The position numbers were made by a program, and so were the translations under genes. A DNA stretch of 64,000 nucleotides from positions 68,310-132,309 of the forward strand of contig NZ_JBIAOU010000014.1 of NCBI RefSeq assembly GCF_042879035.1. The letters run 5' to 3'. Origin of the DNA: Rhodococcus_G sp042879035. Lineage in GTDB: Bacteria; Actinomycetota; Actinomycetes; Mycobacteriales; Mycobacteriaceae. Below are positions 63,919 to 64,000 of this stretch, piece by piece; position 1 is the stretch's first letter, and each line of letters starts with the position of its first letter. The notes beneath the pieces are model-generated. The model did no database searches. It was given only the letters and a program-made list of their open reading frames with translations, and was not told the origin of the DNA.

Positions 63919-64000
63919 AGGTGGGGAAGGTGTGGTGGCAGGTCGGGCAGGTCCCGATCCAATAGGCCAGTGCGCGTTGGAGTTTGCGTACGACGGCGTA
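63919..64000 (-). CDS. C-terminal tail of a partial gene, possibly a transposase
   Basis: The last about 27 codons of a minus-strand gene that continues beyond the window. The tail reads VVRKLQRALAYWIGTCPTC followed by HHTFPT and stop (TAA at 63919-63921). The basic helix and CxxC-HH motif are reminiscent of the end of IS-family transposases, but I cannot name a family from so few residues. Confidence 0.4.

Overview
The window reads as chromosomal DNA of a GC-rich, mycolic-acid-containing actinobacterium, most likely Rhodococcus or a close relative in the Nocardiaceae. The basis is the very high GC, frequent GTG starts, 4-base ATGA/GTGA gene overlaps, and gene order. fumC, glpX, a DUF4245 gene, xseB, xseA, a lipid-droplet-type protein, ispH, a DUF6542-type gene and ychF lie in the relative order known from the M. 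tuberculosis Rv1098c-Rv1112 region, and an AI-2E exporter gene (compare Rv1101c) is also present. Genus assignment is inference from this synteny and protein style, not from a marker gene.

Region 1 (1-11.5 kb) is a cell-surface glycan locus. It has a MOP-type flippase cut by the window edge. On the minus strand, an operon with overlapping or abutting genes encodes a sugar-nucleotide epimerase, a condensation-fold acyltransferase-like protein, a tandem GT2 glycosyltransferase, a large polytopic membrane protein, a two-helix small membrane protein and a GH16 lipoprotein. Two secreted GH16 proteins follow on the plus strand, one with a ricin-type lectin domain and one with an altered catalytic motif. 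Together they look like a system that makes, exports and trims an extracellular polysaccharide.

Region 2 (11.5-32.4 kb) is mostly conserved housekeeping: fumC, glpX, DUF4245, xseB-xseA-lipid-droplet protein, ispH, DUF6542, sbcD-sbcC, an AI-2E exporter, an alkylation-repair pair (ada-alkA fusion and ogt), cstA-ybdD for pyruvate/peptide uptake, an FMN glutamate-synthase-like protein, a methyltransferase and ychF.

Region 3 (32.4-50.6 kb) is accessory. It holds a heterodimeric ABC exporter whose two ATPase halves have complementary defects, a DHA2 efflux pump divergent from a quinone reductase across a palindromic operator, a GH43-type secreted hydrolase, an RNA pseudouridine synthase next to a decayed DUF222/HNH gene, several small membrane proteins, a condensation-GNAT fusion protein, a second DHA2 pump, and small START/DHFR/ABM-type proteins.

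Region 4 (50.6-64 kb) contains htpG, an AIM24 protein, a pair of overlapping genes that each carry a one-base frameshift, an AlkZ-like DNA glycosylase, and a TetR-controlled operon (MHS transporter, acyl-CoA synthetase, SnoaL-like protein) with two near-identical 14-bp palindromic operators. A class I iron-sulfur fumarase follows, so the window holds both fumarase classes. It ends with a CPBP protease, a PLDc_N protein and the tail of a CDS that may be a transposase. No rRNA, tRNA, CRISPR array or complete insertion sequence was recognised.
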